Positions 26,056 to 33,277 of a stretch of 64,000 bases of DNA are shown piece after piece. Source of the DNA: Halomonas zincidurans B6 (lineage in GTDB: Bacteria; Pseudomonadota; Gammaproteobacteria; Pseudomonadales; Halomonadaceae); assembly GCF_000731955.1 (NCBI RefSeq), contig NZ_JNCK01000001.1, positions 1,984,001 to 2,048,000 on the forward strand. Reading direction: 5' to 3'. Position 1 is the stretch's first letter. Every line of letters starts with the position of its first letter. Position numbers and translations under genes: made by a program. The notes under the pieces were generated by a model. That model was not told where the DNA came from. It did not search any database and saw only the letters and a program-made list of their open reading frames with translations.

Positions 26056-27654
26056 ATGTCAGCCTATCGGGATGCCCTGAACAGCTTCACCCAGTTGTGC
26101 GAAACACACGCCGGCAAGTGGGACAACATCAACCCCGAGCATGCCGCGCGCATGGCGCTGCAGAATCGCTTTCGCACCGGCCTGGAGATTGCCCGCTACA
26201 CCGCGGGAATCATGCGCCGCGACATGGCCGCCTACGATGCCGACTCATCGCGCTACACCCAGTCGCTGGGCTGCTGGCACGGCTTCATCGGCCAGCAGAA
26301 GATGATCGCCGTCAAGCGCCATCACGGCACGACTCAGGGCCGCTACCTGTATCTGTCCGGCTGGATGGTCGCGGCGATGCGCTCCGAATTCGGCCCGCTT
26401 CCCGATCAGTCGATGCACGAGAAGACCTCGGTTCCGGCCTTGATCGAAGAGCTCTACACCTTCCTGCGCCAGGCCGACGCTCGCGAACTCGGCCAGCTGT
26501 TCCGTGAACTCGATACGGCCCGCGCCCAGGGCGACGAAATCAAGGCCCGTACCGTCCAGGACCAGATCGACGGCTACGAAACCCACGTAGTGCCGATCAT
26601 CGCCGACATCGATGCCGGTTTCGGCAACGAGGAAGCCACCTACCTGCTGGCCAGGCGGATGATCGAGGCCGGCGCCTGCTGCATTCAGATCGAAAACCAG
26701 GTCTCGGATGTCAAGCAGTGCGGCCATCAGGACGGCAAGGTCACCGTGCCACATGAAGACTTCATCGCCAAGATCAATGCCGTCCGCTACGCCTTCCTCG
26801 AACTGGGCGTCGACGACGGAGTGATCGTGGCGCGCACCGACTCGCTGGGTGCGGGACTCACCCAGAAACTCCCGGTCAGCCAGGAGAGGGGCGACATGGC
26901 CTGGCAGTACACCAGTTTCCTCGATACCGTGGCGATTTCATCCAACCACGATATCGTCGAGGGCGATACGCTCATCAAGCTCGACGGCGAGCTGAGAAAG
27001 CCAGTGCGCCTGGCCAACGGCCTGTATCGCTTCCGTGCCGGCACCGGCGAGGACCGCGTGGTGCTCGACTGCATCACCGCGCTTAAAAATGGCGCCGACC
27101 TGCTGTGGATCGAGACCGAAAAACCGCATGTTGGCCAGATCGCCGGTATGGTCAAGCGCATTCGCGACGTGGTGCCCGACGCCAAGCTGGTCTACAACAA
27201 CTCGCCTTCCTTCAACTGGACGCTCAATTTCCGCCAGCAGGTGTTCGACGCCTGGCAGCAGGAAGGCAAGGACGTCTCGGGCTACGATCGCGAGCAACTG
27301 ATGGATGCGCGTTACGATGACAGCGAGCTCGGCGCCCTGGCCGATGCCTGGACCCGCGACTTCCAGCGCGACGCTGCCCGCGAGGCGGGTATCTTCCATC
27401 ACCTGATCACCCTGCCGACCTACCATACGGCGGCGCTGTCCACCGACGAGCTGGCCAAGGGCTATTTCGGCGAGGAAGGCATGCTGGCCTATGTCGCGGG
27501 CGTGCAGCGTCGCGAGATCCGTCAGGGGCTGGCCTGCGTCAGGCACCAGGCGATGGCCGGCTCCAACATCGGCGACGATCACAAGGAATATTTCTCCAGC
27601 GACCGAGCACTGAAGGCCAGCGGCAAGGACAACACCATGAATCAGTTCGGCTAA
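26056..27654 (+). CDS. aceA: Isocitrate lyase
   Basis: Glyoxylate-cycle enzyme splitting isocitrate to glyoxylate and succinate. At 532 residues it is the longer type found in Pseudomonas and Acinetobacter. The catalytic cysteine is Cys222 in VKQCGHQDG; ADIDAGFGN, QIENQVSDVKQ, and YNNSPSFNWT are conserved. The ATG at 26056 has GAGG 8 nt upstream; an open in-frame extension to 25879 is not supported. It is monocistronic, with a strong terminator. Confidence 0.96.
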   Translation: MSAYRDALNSFTQLCETHAGKWDNINPEHAARMALQNRFRTGLEIARYTAGIMRRDMAAYDADSSRYTQSLGCWHGFIGQQKMIAVKRHHGTTQGRYLYLSGWMVAAMRSEFGPLPDQSMHEKTSVPALIEELYTFLRQADARELGQLFRELDTARAQGDEIKARTVQDQIDGYETHVVPIIADIDAGFGNEEATYLLARRMIEAGACCIQIENQVSDVKQCGHQDGKVTVPHEDFIAKINAVRYAFLELGVDDGVIVARTDSLGAGLTQKLPVSQERGDMAWQYTSFLDTVAISSNHDIVEGDTLIKLDGELRKPVRLANGLYRFRAGTGEDRVVLDCITALKNGADLLWIETEKPHVGQIAGMVKRIRDVVPDAKLVYNNSPSFNWTLNFRQQVFDAWQQEGKDVSGYDREQLMDARYDDSELGALADAWTRDFQRDAAREAGIFHHLITLPTYHTAALSTDELAKGYFGEEGMLAYVAGVQRREIRQGLACVRHQAMAGSNIGDDHKEYFSSDRALKASGKDNTMNQFG

Positions 27655-27673
27655 CGTCGCGCTGCACGCTTCG

Positions 27674-27696
27674 GGGAGGCTTCGGCCTCCCTTTTT
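27674..27696 (+). terminator. Rho-independent terminator of aceA
   Basis: A 7-bp stem GGGAGGC, TTCG loop, GCCTCCC, followed by TTTTT, 20 bp after the aceA stop. Confidence 0.92.
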
Positions 27697-27819
27697 CGTA
27701 TCCGCTGGCAGACTACACTGGCTCTGCGGGCACCTATCTCGCAGCCATGGTCAAAGCGCGGCAATCACGCTAGACTCATTAAAGAACGCCGTTTTTAAAG
27801 CAGCTTGCAGGAGATCGCA

Positions 27820-28293
27820 ATGAAGCGAACGCACTATTTACCGGTACTGGCACTGGGCCTGCTGACGCTTGGCGGTTGTGCCAACACCGACACCTACTCG
27901 GGCGATGTCTATAGCGGCAGCCAGGCCAAGACCGGTCAGCGCGTGACCTACGGCACCATCGTCTCGGTACGTCCAGTGCAGATCCAGGGCGGCGACCAGA
28001 ACAGCGGCGTGCTCGGTGGGCTCGGCGGCGCCGTGATCGGCGGCCTGCTGGGCAATCAGATCGGCGGCGGCTCCGGGCGGACCATCGCCACGGCCGCGGG
28101 TGCCATCGGCGGCAGCGTGGCCGGGAAGAAAGTCGAGGATACCGCCAACAAGACTGACGCCTGGGAACTCGAAGTACGTCGGGATACCGGCGACAGCGTC
28201 ATCGTCGTGCAGAAGGCCGACCGCAACTGGCAAGCCGGTCAGCGCGTTCGGCTAATCGGCAGTGGCGCCAACATGAGCGTAGCGCCCTACTGA
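27820..28293 (+). CDS. slyB: SlyB-like glycine-zipper outer-membrane lipoprotein
   Basis: 157-residue lipoprotein of the SlyB/Pcp glycine-zipper group. The signal peptide ends in the lipobox LGGC (Cys20). A conserved GTIVSVRPVQI segment precedes the Gly/Ala-rich hairpin (about 63-106: [20 protein letters not shown]), and the C-terminal half has the WELEVRRDTGDSVIVVQ fold. The start is the ATG with GGAG upstream. Bases 27992-28112, from this glycine-zipper part, recur exactly inside the intron region at 30744-30864. Confidence 0.9.
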   Translation: MKRTHYLPVLALGLLTLGGCANTDTYSGDVYSGSQAKTGQRVTYGTIVSVRPVQIQGGDQNSGVLGGLGGAVIGGLLGNQIGGGSGRTIATAAGAIGGSVAGKKVEDTANKTDAWELEVRRDTGDSVIVVQKADRNWQAGQRVRLIGSGANMSVAPY

Positions 28294-28350
28294 GTCGCGC
28301 GGCGATGTCTCGCCCGCAGCGCCGGCGCTGACACCGAGCGGTAGCAATCG

Positions 28351-28380
28351 AGAAGCCCCACGGCAAGCCGTGGGGCTTCT
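28351..28380. terminator. Bidirectional hairpin between slyB and the 28448 gene
   Basis: Perfect 14-bp inverted repeat (AGAAGCCCCACGGC with its complement) with a 2-nt centre, placed between convergent genes. TTCT on the right and AGAA on the left give short U-tracts in both directions. Confidence 0.8.
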
Positions 28381-28423
28381 CGCGTTGTCGCTTGCGTCCT
28401 GGCCGGGTCCAGGACCAACGTAG

Positions 28424-28457
28424 CCAATGGCTATTTACGGCCAATGGCTATTTACGG
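28424..28457. repeat. 17-bp tandem duplication at a gene end
   Basis: CCAATGGCTATTTACGG occurs twice head to tail (28424-28440, 28441-28457), across the stop codon of the minus-strand gene at 28448. It duplicates the end of that gene, including the stop. Confidence 0.85.
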
Positions 28458-28732
28458 GTCTTGGTCTTGCTCATTCCCCAGCCGATCAGCTTGAGCACGA
28501 CCCAGCCGACCAGCAGCAGGATCAGCAACGTCAGCAGCATCGACACCGGATTGACGATGGCGGTGGCGCCGACGATGGCCAATGCCACACACCATACCCA
28601 GCGATCGTCGCGACTACGCAACATCTTGGGTATCCGGCGATCGATGAAGTGGCCGTACGCCCCGTCCCAGTTCTTGAAAGACAGAAACAGGATCACGGCG
28701 AAGGCGATCAGCCAGATCAGGGTCACGGTCAT
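28448..28732 (-). CDS. Small two-helix membrane protein, function unknown
   Basis: 94-residue protein with two hydrophobic helices (about 4-18 and 48-85) and a charged middle (DRRIPKMLRSRDDRW), ending in KTKTRK. AGGAG lies 7 nt before the ATG, and codon use fits the surroundings, so I accept it as a gene. I do not recognise the family. It is convergent with slyB. The ~300 bp from 28733 to 29032 hold no gene, only the slyD promoter. Confidence 0.7.
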   Translation of the reverse strand: MTVTLIWLIAFAVILFLSFKNWDGAYGHFIDRRIPKMLRSRDDRWVWCVALAIVGATAIVNPVSMLLTLLILLLVGWVVLKLIGWGMSKTKTRK

Positions 28733-28968
28733 GAATCAGCTCCTGAAGGGTTCAATCGGAATAAGGCTCAATGCGGCAAGCGGATAGGACCAAAACGGGG
28801 ATCAGCATCAACTGCCTGCTCGCAGGGTACCCCCGCCTCGAAAGCCGCGCAACCGGCCCTCCGGCCCGTCCCAGGCCGCTGCTTCCCAGGGATGACCGAG
28901 CGCCCGGCAGGCACCCTTGAACAGACGTCAAGTCACGCGGCACAGACATGAAAAAAACAGCGCATCCC

Positions 28969-28997
28969 CTGACAGCCCTCGGGGGACACGTTACCAT
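28969..28997 (+). promoter_or_regulatory. Sigma-70-like promoter of slyD
   Basis: CTGACA (28969-28974), a 17-bp spacer and TACCAT (28992-28997), 36 bp before the slyD ATG. Confidence 0.55.
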
Positions 28998-29032
28998 GGT
29001 CATGACATACACACCGAAAGGTCCATCACATC

Positions 29033-29515
29033 ATGCAGATTGCGCAGAATTCCGTTGTCGCGTTCCACTACACCTTGACCAACGATACAGGTGAAGTGCT
29101 GGACAGCTCGGAAGGCCGCGAGCCGCTGACCTATCTCCATGGCTCAGGCAACATCATTCCGGGTCTGGAGAAAGAACTCGAGGGCCACCAGAGCGGCGAT
29201 AAGCTGCAGGTGAATGTCGCTCCCGAAGAAGGCTACGGCGAAAAGCAGGAGGCACTCGTTCAGGAAGTGCCGCGCGATGCCTTCCAGGGTGTAGAGAGCG
29301 TCGAGCCGGGCATGCAGTTCCAGGCCCAGACGCAGGGCGGCCCGCTGATGGTCACCGTGACCCAGGTCGAGGGCGACACCGTTGTAGTCGATGGTAACCA
29401 CCCGCTGGCCGGCCAGAAGCTCAACTTCGACGTCGAGATCGCCGAGGTCCGCGAAGCGACCAACGAAGAACTCGAGCATGGCCACGTGCATGGCGAAGGG
29501 GACCACGAGCACTAG
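29033..29515 (+). CDS. slyD: FKBP-type peptidyl-prolyl isomerase SlyD
   Basis: Prolyl isomerase and chaperone of 160 residues. The N-terminal FKBP half (VVAFHYTLTNDTGEVLDSS, PLTYLHGSGNIIPGLEKEL) is split by the insert-in-flap domain (about 70-120), and the protein ends in a short histidine-rich metal-binding tail (GHVHGEGDHEH). Its stop codon overlaps the stop of an antisense coding remnant at 29512. Confidence 0.94.
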   Translation: MQIAQNSVVAFHYTLTNDTGEVLDSSEGREPLTYLHGSGNIIPGLEKELEGHQSGDKLQVNVAPEEGYGEKQEALVQEVPRDAFQGVESVEPGMQFQAQTQGGPLMVTVTQVEGDTVVVDGNHPLAGQKLNFDVEIAEVREATNEELEHGHVHGEGDHEH

Positions 29516-29577
29516 GCTTTGTCCGAAAACTGCCTGCGCTCGGCGATCGACGCCACCCGCTCGGTCCAGTGATCGAG
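29512..29577 (-). pseudogene. C-terminal remnant of a gene cut by the intron element
   Basis: On the minus strand, directly after the intron 3' end, a frame reads (Y)LDHWTERVASIAERRQFSDKA and stops. It has the look of a real protein end, possibly the last helix of a glutathione S-transferase, but 20 residues are too few to be sure. No matching 5' part is found upstream of the intron (next to suhB). Confidence 0.4.
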
Positions 29578-29609
29578 ATAGGGGTCGGGAAGGCTTCGCC
29601 TCCCCGCCC

Positions 29610-29642
29610 GAACCGTGCGTGCGGTTCTCCCGCACACGGCTC
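29610..29642 (-). ncRNA. Group II intron domain V, copy 1
   Basis: 33-nt hairpin beginning GAGCCGTGTGCGGGAG on the minus strand and closing ACGCACGGTTC, with the catalytic AGC triad near its 5' side. It is identical to the copy at 48110-48142. Confidence 0.85.
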
Positions 29643-29656
29643 TCCAGTCGATGGTT

Positions 29657-30743
29657 TCAACATCGTGATTGGCTCGCTTGCTGCCAGGCTTCGGCTAGGG
29701 TGAAAAGCCCGGCAGCGGCGAAGAACCTATTGGGCCAACGTCGCGTGTCTGTTCCGGTGTTGCCACGCCCAGGGCGTTTCTCCTGCTTGCGCAGGATGGC
29801 GCGAAGCCGTCGGCGGATGAAGCCATCCAACGGCCGGAACGTTGTCCGATAGGCGTGTCGGAAGTAGCCGAACCAGCCTCTTAGCAGAGGATTGAGTGAG
29901 GCGATGATCTGCCGCAGACTCTTGCCTTCCGTCCGCCGCGTCTTGCTTCTCACCTTGTCCTTGAAGGCTCTGAGACTCTTCCTACGTACCCAGCGCTTTC
30001 CCGCCTCGAAGCGGTAGCCCAGGAAGTCGAAGCCCTCGCCGCGTTGTCGACAGTCACCGATATGGGGCTTGTCGGGGTGCAGGGTCAGGCCATTCGTCAT
30101 CACCCAGTCCTGCACGTGGGCCAGGGCCTGCCGGGCCTCCTGCTCGCTGTAACAGAGGATGACAAAGTCGTCGGCATACCGCACCATGCGATAGCCGCGC
30201 TGGGTCATCTCCTGGTCCAGCGGGTGCAGGTAGAGATTCGCCAGCAAGGGGCTGATGATCGCTCCTTGCGGCGCTCCCGCGGTGGGGCTCCAGCAGTTCA
30301 TCTCGCTAACGATGTCCTGCGTCAGCCAGGCACGCAGCAGTGACAACAACCGACCATCGCTGAGCCGTTCCTCAACACGGCTCATGAGGCGGTCATGCGG
30401 GATGCTGTCGAAGTAACCCTGCAGGTCGGCGTCGACCCCCCAGGTCATGCCGGCCTTGAGGCCATCATCGACGGCCCGCAAGGCGTCCTTGCAGCCTCTT
30501 CCTGGTCGGAAGCCATAGCTCATCGGCAGGAACTCGTGCTCGAGAATCGGTTCGATGACACGCTTGACCGCCGCCTGAACGATGCGCTCCTTGACGGTAG
30601 GGATACCCAACGGGCGTGTCTTGCCGTCGCCCTTGGGGATCTCGATCCGCCGCACCGCCTGTGGGCGGTACCGCCCCGCCGCCAGGTCGGCCTGGAGCTC
30701 CTCAAGGTGGCGTCCGGACTGCGCGGCGAAGCGTGACACGCTT
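29657..30743 (-). pseudogene. 5'-truncated group II intron reverse transcriptase/maturase (RT-B, copy 1)
   Basis: Intact from [12 protein letters not shown] onward: [71 protein letters not shown], catalytic [10 protein letters not shown], and the maturase (X) region [19 protein letters not shown]. There is no HNH endonuclease domain. The N-terminus is missing: the frame runs into antisense slyB sequence at 30744. It is over 99% identical to the copy at 48157; differences include a 3-nt indel in the downstream domain V/VI linker. Confidence 0.88.
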
Positions 30744-30864
30744 GCGACCAGAACAGCGGCGTGCTCGGTGGGCTCGGCGGCGCCGTGATCGGCGGCCTGC
30801 TGGGCAATCAGATCGGCGGCGGCTCCGGGCGGACCATCGCCACGGCCGCGGGTGCCATCGGCGG
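30744..30864 (+). repeat. Exact 121-bp copy of the slyB interior inside the intron
   Basis: Bases 30744-30864 are identical to 27992-28112, in the same orientation. The left edge is sharp (T versus G at the preceding base). On the right, weak similarity continues about 15 bp before RT-A sequence begins near 30875. The antisense of this piece is read by both broken reverse transcriptase frames. Confidence 0.95.
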
Positions 30865-30869
30865 GAGCG

Positions 30870-31736
30870 GGGCCGGGGCCAGCGTCAGCTTCGGTTGCTT
30901 GTGCCGGGTCAGCGTGTACCCCAGATAGCTCCGCTTCCACGGCCGGTCCACCGCGCTCTTGTCGCGGTTGACCTTGAGCTTGAGCGAGCCCTCGAGGAAC
31001 TCACTCAGGCTGGCCATGATCCGCTCTCCCGCCCGTCGACTGCCGACATAGACCTGCATGTCGTCGGCGTAGCGGCAGAAACGATGCCCGCGGCGCTCCA
31101 GTTCCTTATCCATGTCGTCCAGCAGGATATTCGCCAGCAACGGGCTGAGTGGCCCACCCTGGGGCGTTCCTTCCGTACGCGGCATGGGCAAGCCATGCTG
31201 GAACAGCCCGGCTTTCAGGTAGCGGCGGATCAGGCGCAACACTCGCTTGTCGCGGACGCGGCGTGCGATCCGCGCCATCAGCAGATCGTGGTTCACTCGA
31301 TCGAAGTACGCTTCCAGGTCGAGATCGACCACCCAGCGGCGGCCAGCCCCCACGTGGGCCTTCATCGCCCTTACCGCCTGTTGGGCGCTGCGCTTCGGGC
31401 GATAACCGTAGCTCGACTCGGAGAAATCCGGATCGAAGAGCGGCGTCAGTACCTGCAACAGCGCCTGCTGGATTAGCCGGTCGGTAACCGTGGGGATACC
31501 GAGCTGCGGATGGCCGCCCCGTCGGTCCCGCCTTTCGGTTTGGGGATCTCGACGGCTCGGACGGGGCTGGGGTGGTACTCGCCGGCCAGCAGCCGCTCGC
31601 GCAGCGTCGGCCAGTACTGTTTCAGGTGGCCCGCCAACTGCTGCACCGTCATGCCGTCGGCACCCGGTGAACCTCGGTTGGCCACCACCCTACGGTAAGC
31701 CCGCGCCATGTTGGCCTTCTCTACCACGGCCTCCAT
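30870..31736 (-). pseudogene. Group II intron reverse transcriptase RT-A, frameshifted and 3'-truncated
   Basis: Starts MEAVVEKANMARAYRRVV with GSPGADGMTV and VRAVEIPKPKGGT, typical of intron reverse transcriptases. At about 31495-31515 the frame shifts: the expected QLGIPTVTDRLIQQALLQVL continues in another frame. The core then reads SSYGYRPKRSAQQAVRAM, DLDLEAYFDRVNHDLLMARI, GTPQGGPLSPLLANIL and catalytic RYADDMQVYV. It is cut after [18 protein letters not shown], where slyB-derived sequence takes over, so the maturase region is absent. It differs clearly from RT-B. Confidence 0.88.
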
Positions 31737-31839
31737 GAGCGGGACGGGCTCCGCTTTCGTCCACGATGACGACGCCGGGAGCACAGCGGCAGACCACCCG
31801 ACCTCCCAGGGTAAGACGCGCGACGTTGTTCGGCGCATC

Positions 31840-32189
31840 CTTGCGCCTCACCTTTCAGGCTGACGCTCAAATTCGTTCCCGACGAATTGGTCCCGCTTAT
31901 GCCTGTCGGATCTACGCCATGACGTTCCGTGCAAGTATTGGGCTTTGATGAATTGGGCCATCTCACCCCATCATGACGCCTCGTATCCGCTTCCTGTTCA
32001 GCTGGGCGCCCCCGTCGAGCCCGCGTTTTGCCTCGGGCTTCCTTCAGATTCCCCTTCGCAGGAGACACCCTTGCCGTCGGCTAGCACTTCCCCTTGCCGG
32101 GCGTGCAGGGGACTTTCACCCAGGTCATCCCGGAGCACCACCCTCGGGAACAGCGCCAGTCACGGCGCTGCGCGCCATGCCTGGCGCAC
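31840..32189 (-). ncRNA. Group II intron 5' region (domain I onward)
   Basis: About 350 bp without a protein gene. The minus strand starts GTGCGCC at 32189 and carries the conserved domain I blocks (GTGAAAGTCCCCTGC; AAGTGCTAGCCGACGG; GAATCTGAAGGAAGCC). This is the ribozyme part upstream of the RT-A frame. Confidence 0.8.
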
Positions 32190-32194
32190 CCAAG

Positions 32195-32225
32195 AAAAAT
32201 GCCAGCCAGCGTTAACTGACTGGCA
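32195..32225 (-). terminator. Rho-independent terminator of suhB (intron target)
   Basis: Minus strand: 10-bp stem TGCCAGTCAG with CTGGCTGGCA (one G-T pair), 6-nt loop, then TTTTT. It starts about 50 bp past the suhB stop. The intron 5' end follows 6 bp after the T-run. Confidence 0.88.
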
Positions 32226-32276
32226 TTACCCGAATCGAGCGGTTTTTTCATTGGTGGCAGACGCCTGGCGACGGCC

Positions 32277-33071
32277 TCAGAGATGCGGCTGCAGGGTCTG
32301 CACCAGCGTCTTGTAGAGCCGCGGGCCGGCGGCCATCAGCCGGCCTTCCGGGGTCACGCCGGGCGAACCGTCGGGTCCGCCCATCAGCGCGCCGGCTTCC
32401 TTGAGCAGCAGCGTGCCGACCAGGCTGTCCTGTTCCTCGAGGCCCAGCACGAAGGCCGCGTCGACGCGCCCGGCGGCCAGCTCGGCGATGTCGAGCAGCG
32501 GGCAGCCGCTGGCGGTCAGCGTGTCGATGCGCGGGCCGAGCTGCTGGGCCAGCGTCAGGTAAGTCGGCAGATGGCGCGAACGCAGCCAGCGTTCCGGCAA
32601 GCCCATTGCCAGGCGAATGCCCTCGACCTGGGTGGCCTTGCTGACGCGGATGCGCTTGCCGTTGTGCTGCGCGCCCCGGCCGCGGCTGACCAGGTACTCG
32701 TCGTCGCTGAACGGGCAGATCACCACCGCGTGCTCGGGGCGCCCCTTGACCAGGCACACCAGCGACAGCGCGAAGCCGTTGCCGCCGGTGCTTAAGTTGG
32801 AATAGCCGTGGAAGGGCTCGATCCGCCACAGCATGTCGCGGCCTTCGCCTTCACCATCGCGGTGCGGGGTGAAGCGACCGGCGACGCCGTGCTGCGGATA
32901 ACCGCGCGCCAGCTGGCGGACGATCAGCGTCTCGGCGTTGCGGGCGGCGTCTTCGAGCAACTGGTCGATCTTGCGCTCTTCGTGAGCGATGTCGATACGT
33001 TCGCGGATGCGCACAAACTGCTCGGCGGCACTGCGCGCGGCGCGCAGTGCGTATTGGACCATCGGATGCAT
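32277..33071 (-). CDS. suhB: SuhB homolog with replaced inositol-monophosphatase metal ligands
   Basis: 264-residue protein, clearly SuhB by length and by MHPMVQYALRAARSAAEQ, SRGRGAQHNGKRIRVS, LDIAELAAGRVDAAF and the end LVQTLQPHL. The active-site motifs have drifted. The usual WVIDPLDGTTN reads WRIEPFHGYSN (82-92), so the two metal aspartates are Glu85 and His88. The usual EE before it is replaced by AGRF (64-67). The VTEVD region reads LLEDA. The final aspartate is kept (Asp215), though WD has become QD. Phosphatase activity looks unlikely. E. coli SuhB also acts in rRNA antitermination with NusA; retention for that role is inference. It is divergent from trmJ, the conserved neighbourhood. 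Confidence 0.88.
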   Translation of the reverse strand: MHPMVQYALRAARSAAEQFVRIRERIDIAHEERKIDQLLEDAARNAETLIVRQLARGYPQHGVAGRFTPHRDGEGEGRDMLWRIEPFHGYSNLSTGGNGFALSLVCLVKGRPEHAVVICPFSDDEYLVSRGRGAQHNGKRIRVSKATQVEGIRLAMGLPERWLRSRHLPTYLTLAQQLGPRIDTLTASGCPLLDIAELAAGRVDAAFVLGLEEQDSLVGTLLLKEAGALMGGPDGSPGVTPEGRLMAAGPRLYKTLVQTLQPHL

Positions 33072-33170
33072 GATCGGGCCTTGAGGATTCGGTAACTGTT
33101 AAAGAACGGGATAGCCTTCGGATCGAAGCTGTCGGCGCGAATCCTAGCAGATCCCCTCAATGGCCGCTAT

Positions 33171-33225
33171 CGAAGCTCGAAGCTCGAAGCTCGAAGCTCG
33201 AAGCTCGAAGCTCGAAGCTCGAAGC
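33171..33225. repeat. Heptanucleotide tandem repeat upstream of trmJ
   Basis: Seven perfect copies of CGAAGCT (33171-33219) plus a six-base partial copy. It lies in the 206-bp suhB/trmJ divergent gap, directly before the likely trmJ -10 box, so the -35 region falls inside the array. Confidence 0.97.
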
Positions 33226-33233
33226 CAGCATGA

Positions 33234-33239
33234 TAGAAT
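33234..33239 (+). promoter_or_regulatory. Candidate -10 box of trmJ
   Basis: TAGAAT in the context TGATAGAATTTCGCCC, 38 bp before the trmJ ATG. The same TGATAGAAT word precedes der at 45621. The matching -35 would lie in the heptamer array. Confidence 0.5.
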
Positions 33240-33277
33240 TTCGCCCATCCTCTTCGGCAACCTGCAGGTCCAGACTC

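Larger units (their letters stand above)
29577..32189 (-). mobile_element. Chimeric group II intron (5' part and 3' part from different introns)
   Basis: The minus-strand 5' end at 32189 begins GTGCGCCAGGC and continues with the conserved intron 5' segments GGTGAAAGTCCCCTGC, GAAGTGCTAGCCGACGGCAAG and GGAATCTGAAGGAAGCC. This is followed by the front two thirds of a reverse transcriptase (RT-A), a 121-bp slyB segment, the back two thirds of a different reverse transcriptase (RT-B), and an intact domain V. The 5' end abuts the suhB terminator, the target habit of group IIC introns. The 3' boundary is set by where the two copies in this window stop matching. Neither reverse transcriptase is complete. 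Confidence 0.88.

Noticed and set aside
28752..29012. 86-codon minus-strand frame before slyD
   Set aside because: No family resemblance, no ribosome-binding site, and it covers the slyD promoter region.
30044..30343. Plus-strand frames inside both intron copies (also 48544-48843)
   Set aside because: They are identical in both copies only because they are antisense to the reverse transcriptase, which has clear conserved motifs.
33171..33225. Possible CRISPR-like array
   Set aside because: The repeat is a contiguous 7-bp tandem array without spacers.
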